From SIG78 sp036677805 (lineage in GTDB: Bacteria; Verrucomicrobiota; Lentisphaeria; Victivallales; Victivallaceae): DNA of 64,000 bases. The DNA is taken from the NCBI GenBank assembly GCA_036677805.1, contig JAVBVS010000025.1, positions 1 through 64,000 on the forward strand. Reading direction: 5' to 3'. Position numbers and translations under genes: made by a program. Shown piece after piece: positions 24,445-34,838 of the stretch (position 1 is the first letter of the stretch; every line of letters begins with the position of its first letter). The notes beneath the pieces were generated by a model. The model was not told the DNA's origin and made no database searches. It saw only the letters and a program-made list of their open reading frames with translations.

Positions 24445-24831
24445 ATGAATGCCGATTTTGAATGCCGCCGCTGCGGCAACTGCTGCCGCTGGCCGGGCTA
24501 TGTCCGGCTGGAGTCGGATGAGATCGCTCCGATTGCCGGCTTGCTGGGGGTGGATGAGGCGGAGTTCATCGCGGAACAGACCCGGCTGACCGGAGACCGG
24601 CGCGGATTGTCGTTGCTGGAAAATGCCGACGGCAGTTGTCCGTTTCTGAGCGCCGCCGCCGAGGGGGCGATATGCCGGATTCAGGCGGCCAAACCCCGCC
24701 AGTGCCGGAATTTTCCGCTGGGCTGGAACTTTCCCGGCTGGGAAGCGGAGTGCGCCGGCGCCGGCAAGGGCAACGCGGTCGAAGAGGACGGCGGTTCGGC
24801 GGCTTCGACTGCGAACGGGAAAAAAGGGTAA
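24445..24831 (+). CDS. YkgJ-family cysteine-cluster protein
   Basis: This 128-residue protein has the zinc/iron-chelate-type cluster of the YkgJ family: FECRRCGNCCRWPGY near the N-terminus, a middle CPFL, then CRIQAAKPRQCRNFPLGW. The cysteines probably bind a metal or Fe-S cluster; the biochemical role of this family is not settled. ATG 24445 places the cluster at the N-terminus as usual; an ATG at 24391 would add 18 residues and has GGAAG upstream. The low-complexity C-terminal tail is unusual. gmk starts five bases after its stop. Confidence 0.8.
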   Translation: MNADFECRRCGNCCRWPGYVRLESDEIAPIAGLLGVDEAEFIAEQTRLTGDRRGLSLLENADGSCPFLSAAAEGAICRIQAAKPRQCRNFPLGWNFPGWEAECAGAGKGNAVEEDGGSAASTANGKKG

Positions 24832-24836
24832 GATTT

Positions 24837-25454
24837 ATGAAAAAACTGGGCAGCGCCATTGTAATTTCCGGTCCGAGCGGCGTCGGCAAATCGACGGTCT
24901 GCGGTCGGGTGCGCGAACGGCTTCCCGAACTCGGGTTTTCGGTTTCGTGCACCACGCGGCGGCCGCGTCCGGGCGAAATCGACGGCGTGCATTATCATTT
25001 CCTGACCCATGAAGAGTTCGAGCGCCGGATCGCCGCCGGGGAATTTGTGGAGTACGCCCGTGTTTTCGATCATATTTACGGGACGCTCAAGAGTGAGGTG
25101 ATTGCCCGGGTGGAAGCCGGCCAGGATGTGTTTCTCGACATCGACGTCCAAGGGGCAATGCAGATCAAGGCGGCGGCGGCGGATGACGCGCTGCTGCGCC
25201 GGGTGGCGGATTTCATTTTCATCGCGCCGCCCTCGGCGGCGGTGCTGGAGGCGCGGCTGCGGGGACGGGCCAGCGATTCGGAGGAGCAGATCGCGTTGCG
25301 GCTGGCGACGTCGCGCCGGGAGCTGGGGTTCTGGCGCGAATATGATTTTCTGGTGGTCAACGCCGATCTTGAAACCGCGGTCGACGAAATTACCGCGATC
25401 ATCCGGTCGGTACGGTTGCGGACGACCAAAATCATGGAGGAATTTCCGGTATGA
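24837..25454 (+). CDS. gmk: Guanylate kinase
   Basis: The 205-residue enzyme phosphorylates GMP or dGMP with ATP to the diphosphate. The P-loop is GPSGVGKST (12-20), followed by the GMP-binding SCTTRRPRPGEIDGVHYHF and EYARVFDHIYGT, and DIDVQGAMQIK. ATG 24837 has AAGGG about eight bases upstream. Its stop overlaps the coaC start by four bases, as in the gmk-coaBC neighbourhoods seen in other bacteria (rpoZ often lies between them but is absent here). Confidence 0.95.
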   Translation: MKKLGSAIVISGPSGVGKSTVCGRVRERLPELGFSVSCTTRRPRPGEIDGVHYHFLTHEEFERRIAAGEFVEYARVFDHIYGTLKSEVIARVEAGQDVFLDIDVQGAMQIKAAAADDALLRRVADFIFIAPPSAAVLEARLRGRASDSEEQIALRLATSRRELGFWREYDFLVVNADLETAVDEITAIIRSVRLRTTKIMEEFPV

Positions 25455-26017
25455 AACATTCCGATTGCGGGTCTTGTCCGGTGGTGGTGCTGGGCGTGAC
25501 CGGCGGCATCGCCGCCTACAAAGCGGCCGACCTGACCAGTAAGATGGTGCAGCGCGGCATCACGGTCCATGTGATCATGACCGCTGCGGCGACGGAGCTG
25601 GTGACGGCCCGGACGTTTCTGACGCTGTCGCGCAATCCGGTGACGACGTCGCTCTGGACGGCACCGGAGTGGCAGCCGGAGCATGTGGCGTTGGCGCAGC
25701 GGGCCGACTTGCTGGTGATTGCGCCGTGCACGGCCGATATGCTGGGCAAAATGGCCCATGGCATTGCCGACGATGCGCTTTCGACCTATGTTCTGGCGCA
25801 TGAGAACCCGGTGGTGGCCGCTCCGGCGATGAATCCGGCGATGTGGCGTCATCCGGCGGTTCAGGCCAATGTCGCGCTGCTGCGCGAACGCGGTGTGATC
25901 TTCGCCGGTCCCGCCACCGGTCATGTGGCTTGCGGCGATGACGGCGCGGGACGGATGGTCGATGTGGCGGAATTGCTGGCGGTGGTCGAGCGGGAACTGG
26001 AGAATGTGCGGCGATGA
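25451..26017 (+). CDS. coaC: Phosphopantothenoylcysteine decarboxylase (stand-alone CoaC)
   Basis: This 188-residue flavoprotein has the FMN-binding GVTGGIAAYKAADL start, PEHVALAQRADLLVIAPCTADMLGKMAHG, and the PAMNPAMW motif diagnostic of 4'-phosphopantothenoylcysteine decarboxylases, plus GHVACGDDGAGRM with the conserved cysteine. It makes 4'-phosphopantetheine for coenzyme A. The CoaB synthetase half of the usual CoaBC fusion is missing, so CoaB must be encoded elsewhere. ATG 25451 overlaps the gmk stop and has GGAGG upstream. The stop overlaps the next gene by four bases. Confidence 0.92.
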   Translation: MKHSDCGSCPVVVLGVTGGIAAYKAADLTSKMVQRGITVHVIMTAAATELVTARTFLTLSRNPVTTSLWTAPEWQPEHVALAQRADLLVIAPCTADMLGKMAHGIADDALSTYVLAHENPVVAAPAMNPAMWRHPAVQANVALLRERGVIFAGPATGHVACGDDGAGRMVDVAELLAVVERELENVRR

Positions 26018-28056
26018 CGGCGGACCGGACGCGTTGGCGGGAAATTCTGGACAAGGCCCTGGCGGAACGGGACCGGCTGACGCCGGAAGAGATGGAGTTC
26101 CTGCTGGAATTACACACGCCGGAAGCGCTTGAGGCATTGTTCGCCGCGGCTTATGCGATGAAAATCCGCCACGTCGGAAAAATCGTACGCCTCCGCGGCT
26201 TGATTGAAATCGGCAACATCTGCGCCAAGAATTGTTTTTATTGCGGCATTCGACGGGACAACACCGCCGAATGCCGTTTTGTTTTGACCCGGGACGAAAT
26301 TCTGGAGGCGGCGCGCAAGATTCTCGATTTCGGCTACGGCTCGGTGGTGCTTCAGGCGGGGGAACGGAACGACCGGCCATGGGTGGATTTCATCACCGAG
26401 GTCGTGGCGGCGATCAAAGCGCTTGGCGGTGGCGCGCTGGGGATCACCCTTTCGCTGGGCGAACAGGAGGAGGCGGTTTACCGCCGCTGGTTCGAGGCGG
26501 GGGCGCACCGTTATCTGCTGCGGATCGAATCGAGCAGTCCGGTGCTGTATGCCCGGCTCCATCCGGCCGACGGCAAACACGAATTCGGGTCTCGGCTGAA
26601 TGCGCTCGAGTCGCTGCGCCGGGTGGGGTATCAGCTCGGCACCGGCGTCATGTCGGGGCTGCCCGGGCAGAGCGCGGCCGACCTGGCCGGCGATATTGAA
26701 TTTTTCCGGCAGATCGACGCGGACATGATCGGCATGGGGCCCTATTTGCCGCATCATGCCACCCCGCTGGGGCGGGCAGTACTGGAAACCGGCGGCATCG
26801 ATCCGGCGCGGCAGCTGGAAATCGGCCTGAAAATGATCGCCGTGACCCGGCTTGCGCTGCGCGATGTCAATATCGCCAGCACCACCGCCTTGCAGGCGCT
26901 GGCCCCGGACGGCCGCGAGCGCGGTCTGCTGGCCGGCGCCAACGTGGTGATGCCCAATGTAACCGCCACCGCCTACCGTGCCAATTATCAGCTTTACGAC
27001 GGCAAGCCCGGCTGCGATGAAAATGCCGAAACCAGCCGGTTGGCGCTGGAACGCGCCGTCGCCGCCATCGGCGAAACCGTCGGCATACGCGAATGGGGCG
27101 ATTCGCCTCATGCCCGGCAACGGAATCAGAATCTCCCGAACAAATCGGTTATCTTTGCAGGAGCAATGAATATGGAAGCTCGAATTCTGTCCGGCGCCGA
27201 ATGCGCCGCCAGCATCAATGCCGAAACCATGTGTCTGGCCGGCGAATTCACCCGGAAGCACGGTTTTGCGCCCGCGCTGGCGGTGATTCTGGTCGGCGAC
27301 GACCCGGCCAGCCAGGTTTATGTCCACAACAAAGCAAAAAAATGCATCGAGCTCGGCTTGCGCTCGGAAAAGTTCATTCTTCCGCGCGAGACCGGGATGG
27401 CGGAGCTGCTGGCGCTGATCGACCGGCTCAACCGCGACGCGTCGATCCACGGCATTCTGGTCCAGTCGCCGCCGCCGCCCCAGATCGACGAGGAGGCGGT
27501 GATCGCCGCCATCGCCCCGGCCAAGGACGTCGATTGTTTTCATCCGGTCAACGTCGGCCGGATGCTGATCGGCCGGACCGACGGATTTTTCCCCTGCACG
27601 CCCTATGGCGTGCTGAAGCTGCTGGAGTTTTACGGCATCGATCCGGCGGGCAAACACGCGGTGGTGATCGGCCGCAGCAATATCGTCGGCAAACCGCTGC
27701 TGGCGCTGTTGATTCAGAAGACGAAGGGGGCCAACGCCACGGTGACTTGCGTCCATTCGGCCACGCGCAATCTGACAGAGTTGACCCGGCAGGCGGACAT
27801 TCTGATCGCCGCCATCGGCAAGCCGGAATTCGTGAAGCGGTCGATGGTCAAGCCCGGCGCGGTGGTGGTCGATGTCGGCATCAACCGTATTCCCGACGCC
27901 TCGAAGAAATCCGGCACCCGTCTGGTCGGCGACGTCGATTACGCCGATGTGGCGCCGGTGGCGTCGGCGATTACGCCGGTGCCCGGCGGGGTCGGTCTCA
28001 TGACCGTCGCAATCCTGATGCGCAATACGGTCGAAGCCGCCATGCGGAGCATTTGA
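26014..28056 (+). CDS. hydE-folD: HydE radical SAM hydrogenase maturase joined in frame to FolD
   Basis: The frame is 680 codons long. Residues 1-370 are HydE, with the radical SAM CxxxCxxC cluster at Cys70, Cys74 and Cys77 (NICAKNCFYCG) and MSGLPGQS; HydE helps build the [FeFe]-hydrogenase H-cluster. From residue 387 it is FolD, the 5,10-methylene-THF dehydrogenase/cyclohydrolase (VGDDPASQVYVHNKAKKC, GILVQSPPPP, VVIGRSNIVGKP, TPVPGGVG). HydE homology stops near GDSPHARQ, and the short link contains AGGAG (27159-27163) eight bases before ATG 27172. FolD may therefore be made separately (294 residues), as a fusion, or both. One C-to-T change would restore a stop after HydE. No hydrogenase structural gene is in the window. 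Confidence 0.88.
   Translation: MTADRTRWREILDKALAERDRLTPEEMEFLLELHTPEALEALFAAAYAMKIRHVGKIVRLRGLIEIGNICAKNCFYCGIRRDNTAECRFVLTRDEILEAARKILDFGYGSVVLQAGERNDRPWVDFITEVVAAIKALGGGALGITLSLGEQEEAVYRRWFEAGAHRYLLRIESSSPVLYARLHPADGKHEFGSRLNALESLRRVGYQLGTGVMSGLPGQSAADLAGDIEFFRQIDADMIGMGPYLPHHATPLGRAVLETGGIDPARQLEIGLKMIAVTRLALRDVNIASTTALQALAPDGRERGLLAGANVVMPNVTATAYRANYQLYDGKPGCDENAETSRLALERAVAAIGETVGIREWGDSPHARQRNQNLPNKSVIFAGAMNMEARILSGAECAASINAETMCLAGEFTRKHGFAPALAVILVGDDPASQVYVHNKAKKCIELGLRSEKFILPRETGMAELLALIDRLNRDASIHGILVQSPPPPQIDEEAVIAAIAPAKDVDCFHPVNVGRMLIGRTDGFFPCTPYGVLKLLEFYGIDPAGKHAVVIGRSNIVGKPLLALLIQKTKGANATVTCVHSATRNLTELTRQADILIAAIGKPEFVKRSMVKPGAVVVDVGINRIPDASKKSGTRLVGDVDYADVAPVASAITPVPGGVGLMTVAILMRNTVEAAMRSI
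27159..27174 (+). promoter_or_regulatory. Internal ribosome-binding site and start for FolD
   Basis: AGGAG at 27159-27163 is followed after eight bases by ATG 27172, exactly where FolD homology starts. A nearer ATG (27166) is only two bases away, too close. The site lies inside the continuous HydE-FolD frame. Confidence 0.6.
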
Positions 28057-28153
28057 AGACGGCCCGGGGTTGGGAAAAAGAGTAATTGCGGCTGTTGCGG
28101 CTGCCGCATTGGATGATTTTTTACTGTGATGATCAAAACAGGAGATTGGAATC

Positions 28154-30019
28154 ATGAACAAAGTTGGGAAATGGGCATGGCTGCCGGAACAGACACCGGC
28201 GGAGTTGCACGGATTGCTGACCGTACTGGGTGAGATTTTCCCGCTGGAGCGCGGCGGCAAGGCCGGAAAGACGCTGCGGTTCGAGCGCATCGCCGGCGAA
28301 GGGCTGATTTCCGAAGTGGAGTTGAACGCTGCCGGCGCATTGATTCGTTACAACACGGTCAGTGCGGCGGGACGCGGAGTCGGAAGCGCGCTGGCCGGGA
28401 TTGCCGGGCGCGAGGAAACGCCTTTCACCATGCTCGGCATCATGCTCGATCTGTCGCGCAACATGGTCTTTACCGTGCCCGCGCTCAAAAAACTTTTCCA
28501 GCGCCTCGCGCTGCTCGGCTACAATACGGTTTTCCTCTACTGCGAAGACACCTATGAACTGCCCGGCGAGCCCTTCTTCGGCTACATGCGCGGGCGCTAC
28601 ACCGCCGAGGAAATCCGTACCGCCGACGACATTGCCCATGAGCTGGGCATCGAATTGATCGGGTGCATCCAGACGCTGGGGCATATGGCGCAGGTGCTGC
28701 GCTGGACCGGCAGCTATCATCAGATCCGGGACACCGGCAGCGTGATGATGGTCGACGAAGCCAAAACCGCCGAGCTGGTCGGCAAGATGCTCGATTTCTG
28801 GGGCGCCAATCTGCGCAGCCGCCGGATTCACGTCGGCATGGACGAAACCCACGATCTGGGCCGCGGCCGCTACATGGACATCCACGGTTATGTGCCGGGC
28901 TTTGAATTGTTCAACCGGCAGCTCAATATGGTCAACGAAGCCTGCCAGAGCCGCGGTCTGAATCCGATCATATGGAGCGACATGTACTTCCGGCTGGGCA
29001 ATCCCAATCAGGCTTATTACGACCTGAACAGCGTGATTCCCGCCGAGGTCAAGGCCGCCATTCCGCGCGACGTTCAGCTGGTCTACTGGGACTACTACTG
29101 CGTCGATCAGGATTTCTATGAAAAATTCATCGAAATGCACCGCGACCTCGGCTTCAATCCGCTGATGGGCGCCGGCATCTGGATCTGGAGCCGGCTGTGG
29201 TATGACCACGGTCACAGCATGGCGGCCAACCGCGCCTGCCTGAATGCCTGCCGCCGCAAGAATCTGCGCGAGCTTTTCTTCACCATGTGGGGCGACGACG
29301 GCGCCATCTGCCACTTCGATTCGGCCTGGACCGGATTGGTGGCGGCCTCCGATATGGCCTTCGGCTTCGAGGATGAAGAACGTTCGGCCAGACGTTATCA
29401 GGCGCTGACCGGAGCGGATTACCGGCTCAATCTGGTGCCGGATCTGTTCAACCGCAAATTCCATAACGGTTCGCATGTGACCGGCATGGCGACGCTGTGG
29501 GATGATCCGCTGCTCGGGTTGGCCTGGCGCAATCTGGAAAATTTCGGCGAGAACGTCGCCGATTCGCTGCTGGCGGATTATCGCGCCATCATGGACAAAC
29601 TGGCCGATCACCGCGGCGAAAACGGCGGCGGCAGTCTCAATTATGCCTGGACGGTGGCGCACTTGCTTTATCTCAAGCTGAAGTTGCGCCAGGACCTGGT
29701 GGCGGCTTACGGCGGGCGCGACCAGGCGGCGCTGGCCCGGCTCAAAGATGTCGCCGTGCCGGAAGTGCTCGCGGCTTACGACGAATTCCGCATTCTGTTC
29801 CGGGCGCAATGGCTGGCCAATGCCAAAACCTTCGGTCTGGAGGCGCTCCAGCACCGGATGGCGGGCGGGCGCGAACGGCTCGTGGAGCTCGGCCGCCGCC
29901 TCGGCGAGTACCTCGACGGCTCCGCCGCGACGATCCCCGAGCTTGACGCGGAATCCGGCAAGACCCCGCAGCGCATGGTGCTTTATTGCGATGCGGCTCA
30001 TGCCAGTGCCATTATTTAG
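28154..30019 (+). CDS. GH20 family beta-N-acetylhexosaminidase-like enzyme (cytoplasmic)
   Basis: The 621-residue protein has a GH20-type TIM barrel (about 95-420). The acid Asp-Glu pair is in IHVGMDETHDLGRGR (Asp230-Glu231), where GH20 enzymes use Asp to orient the substrate N-acetyl group and Glu as acid. The neighbouring MDIHGY and LMGAGIWIWSRLW segments resemble the exo-N-acetylhexosaminidases called GH20C. No signal peptide is present, so it would act on imported amino-sugar oligosaccharides. AGGAGA lies eight bases before ATG 28154. It stands apart from its neighbours (97 bases upstream, hairpin downstream). Exact linkage specificity is not readable. Confidence 0.82.
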   Translation: MNKVGKWAWLPEQTPAELHGLLTVLGEIFPLERGGKAGKTLRFERIAGEGLISEVELNAAGALIRYNTVSAAGRGVGSALAGIAGREETPFTMLGIMLDLSRNMVFTVPALKKLFQRLALLGYNTVFLYCEDTYELPGEPFFGYMRGRYTAEEIRTADDIAHELGIELIGCIQTLGHMAQVLRWTGSYHQIRDTGSVMMVDEAKTAELVGKMLDFWGANLRSRRIHVGMDETHDLGRGRYMDIHGYVPGFELFNRQLNMVNEACQSRGLNPIIWSDMYFRLGNPNQAYYDLNSVIPAEVKAAIPRDVQLVYWDYYCVDQDFYEKFIEMHRDLGFNPLMGAGIWIWSRLWYDHGHSMAANRACLNACRRKNLRELFFTMWGDDGAICHFDSAWTGLVAASDMAFGFEDEERSARRYQALTGADYRLNLVPDLFNRKFHNGSHVTGMATLWDDPLLGLAWRNLENFGENVADSLLADYRAIMDKLADHRGENGGGSLNYAWTVAHLLYLKLKLRQDLVAAYGGRDQAALARLKDVAVPEVLAAYDEFRILFRAQWLANAKTFGLEALQHRMAGGRERLVELGRRLGEYLDGSAATIPELDAESGKTPQRMVLYCDAAHASAII

Positions 30020-30029
30020 CCAAAATCGG

Positions 30030-30059
30030 CGCGATGCGGCTTGAAAAATCCGCATCGCG
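30030..30059 (+). terminator. Strong stem-loop after the GH20 gene
   Basis: CGCGATGCGG (30030-30039) and CCGCATCGCG (30050-30059) form a perfect 10-bp stem around a CTTGAAAAAT loop, 11 bases after the GH20 stop. No T-run follows, so it may be a weak terminator, an mRNA 3' end stabiliser or an attenuator ahead of the PTS gene. Confidence 0.4.
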
Positions 30060-30124
30060 CGGTTAAATTAAGCAGTTGTGACTGATTGTGAACATTATGG
30101 CAAAGAGAGGCTGAGGTTACAGTG

Positions 30125-30580
30125 ATGAGTAAGGTATCGTTCACCAAATATCTGACCAAGGATTCCATTATGATCCTCCACGGTCAGGACAAGAAATCGA
30201 TATTCGATCAGATGGTGGCGCGGGTCGCCGATGTGGCGCATCTGGACCGCGACGTGGTTTCGCGCCTGGTGTGGAAACGGGAAAATATGATGCCGACCGG
30301 CGTCGGCCAGGGCTTGGGTCTGCCCCACATCCGGGTCGAGCGCATGGACGAACCGGTGATTCTGGTCGGCGTCTGCGCCAATCCGGTGGCGGATTACGAG
30401 ACCCAGGACGGCAATCCGGTCCGGGTGATCGTGTTCATCGCGGCGGATGACGCCGATCAGGAAGGGTACCTCGGGCTTTTGAGCAGTGTTTCGGCCAAGA
30501 TGCGCAATGCCGCGCTGGTTGAGGAAATTCTCGAAAACATCACCAAGCCGGCGCAGATTCTGAAGCTGGTCAAGGATTGA
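30125..30580 (+). CDS. PTS IIA-like protein (PtsN/fructose type)
   Basis: This 151-residue protein has the fold of fructose/mannitol-type or nitrogen-regulatory EIIA domains. The phosphorylated histidine is His68 in GLGLPHIRV, preceded by RENMMPTGVGQG; VIVFIAADDADQEGYL matches the family's core. A stand-alone IIA without B or C domains usually regulates other proteins by phosphorylation state, as PtsN does. ATG 30125 has GAGG upstream; the GTG at 30122 is an alternative. It lies 33 bases before a zinc-ribbon-like protein that may be its partner (inference). Confidence 0.85.
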   Translation: MSKVSFTKYLTKDSIMILHGQDKKSIFDQMVARVADVAHLDRDVVSRLVWKRENMMPTGVGQGLGLPHIRVERMDEPVILVGVCANPVADYETQDGNPVRVIVFIAADDADQEGYLGLLSSVSAKMRNAALVEEILENITKPAQILKLVKD

Positions 30581-30613
30581 CGGCACGGACGCCCAACCGG
30601 AGATTTTCACATT

Positions 30614-31009
30614 ATGACCAGAGCTTCCCAGGCCATCGGGGCCAAGGCGCAGATCGACTTTCATTGCCTCGACGACGTGTGCGAGGGCGTGGTCAAATTC
30701 AATCTGGCGGAGGTATGCCGGGCCGATTTTCAGGCGGTCTGTCCCAAGTGTCACCGGACTTATGAGCTGGATGCGAATCTGCGCGACAAACTGGAACGGA
30801 TGATGAATCTGGTGGCGGCCATCCGGCAGGCCGAGGATATTCTCGGCGACAGCAACGTTTCGGTGACGGTGGCCGGAGACCGCGAGGTGAAGATTCCCTA
30901 CGCGCTGCTGCTGACCCGGCTGAATACGCTGATTACGCTGAAGTTCGGCGAACGGCAGGTGGACTTCCATCTGTGGATCGAACCCTCTTCGCCGGAAACC
31001 TTCCGTTAG
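30614..31009 (+). CDS. Conserved-looking small protein with Cys pairs, function unknown
   Basis: The protein has 131 residues and matches no family I recognise. The first half has a CLDDVC pair (Cys18, Cys23) and CPKC in CPKCHRTYELD, which could form a zinc ribbon. A helix follows (DANLRDKLERMMNLVAAIRQAEDIL), then two beta-rich stretches (VSVTVAGDREVKIPYALLLTRL, FGERQVDFHLWIEP). It sits between the PTS IIA gene and pyrE, with 33 bases on each side, and is probably cotranscribed with both. Confidence 0.6.
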   Translation: MTRASQAIGAKAQIDFHCLDDVCEGVVKFNLAEVCRADFQAVCPKCHRTYELDANLRDKLERMMNLVAAIRQAEDILGDSNVSVTVAGDREVKIPYALLLTRLNTLITLKFGERQVDFHLWIEPSSPETFR

Positions 31010-31042
31010 CATTGTTTTTATATTTCAGGAGATGGCTGAGCC

Positions 31043-31612
31043 ATGACGGAAAAGGAAATCATTCGGATCTTCGAAGAATCCGGTGCGCTTTTGACCGGAC
31101 ATTTTCAATTGCGCAGCGGGTTGCACAGCAACCGCTTCTTTCAGGCGGCGCTGCTGCTGCAGTATCCCGATACGGCGGAGACGGTCTGTGCGTTTCTGGC
31201 CCGGAAATTCGCCGCTTGCGGGGCGACGGCGGTGATTTCGCCCGCGGTGGGCGGACTGATCGTGGGGCAGGAGGTGGCGCGGGCGCTGAAGGTGCGCGCG
31301 ATTTTCGCGGACAAGGAGGATGGACAACTGGTCCTCAAGCGCGGGTTCTCGATCCGGCCGGGGGAAAAGATATTGGTGGCCGAGGATGTGGTGACCAAGG
31401 GCGGGCGCGTTCAGCAGACCATTGATCTGGTGCGTTCGCTTGGCGGCGAAGTGGTCGGCGTGGCGGTGCTGGTCGACCGTTCGCGCGGGGAAGCGGCGTT
31501 TGACGTGCCGCGGTTCGAAAGTTTGATCAAGCTGGATTTGCCGACCTGGGATCCGGCGGATTGTGCGCTGTGCAAGGCCGGGGATCCGATCGATCGTCCC
31601 GGCTCGAAATAA
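31043..31612 (+). CDS. pyrE: Orotate phosphoribosyltransferase
   Basis: The 189-residue enzyme joins orotate to PRPP to form OMP in pyrimidine synthesis. It shows GHFQLRSGLHSNRFFQ, the VGGLIVGQEVARAL segment and the PRPP-binding ILVAEDVVTKGGRV motif. A C-terminal DCALCKAGDPIDRPGSK extension with two cysteines is seen in a subset of bacterial PyrE proteins. AGGAGATGG precedes ATG 31043. The next gene, secA, is 156 bases away; that GC-rich gap shows no clear terminator. Confidence 0.93.
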   Translation: MTEKEIIRIFEESGALLTGHFQLRSGLHSNRFFQAALLLQYPDTAETVCAFLARKFAACGATAVISPAVGGLIVGQEVARALKVRAIFADKEDGQLVLKRGFSIRPGEKILVAEDVVTKGGRVQQTIDLVRSLGGEVVGVAVLVDRSRGEAAFDVPRFESLIKLDLPTWDPADCALCKAGDPIDRPGSK

Positions 31613-31768
31613 TTCTCTCCGGGCGTCGGCGGCCGGCGGCCGGATGACATCCGGGAAACCGGACGCGTTGGGAAGAATACGGGTGGGCTGAATCGCGGTT
31701 CGGCCCGGCATCCGGGAAGCCGATTCCGGAGCGGGGCCGGACTTTTTGAGATTGGGAAGAGGATCATT

Positions 31769-34807
<3,039 letters not shown>

Positions 34808-34838
34808 TATAATTTCAGGAAGCAGATTCAGAGGTCCT

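Noticed and set aside
26110..28290. 726-codon reverse-strand frame opposite hydE-folD
   Set aside because: Shadow of well-supported genes, with no start context or recognisable fold.
31613..31768. Riboswitch or secretion-monitor leader upstream of secA
   Set aside because: Only short GC palindromes such as CCGGATG/CATCCGG are visible; no arrest-peptide frame or known riboswitch core was recognised.
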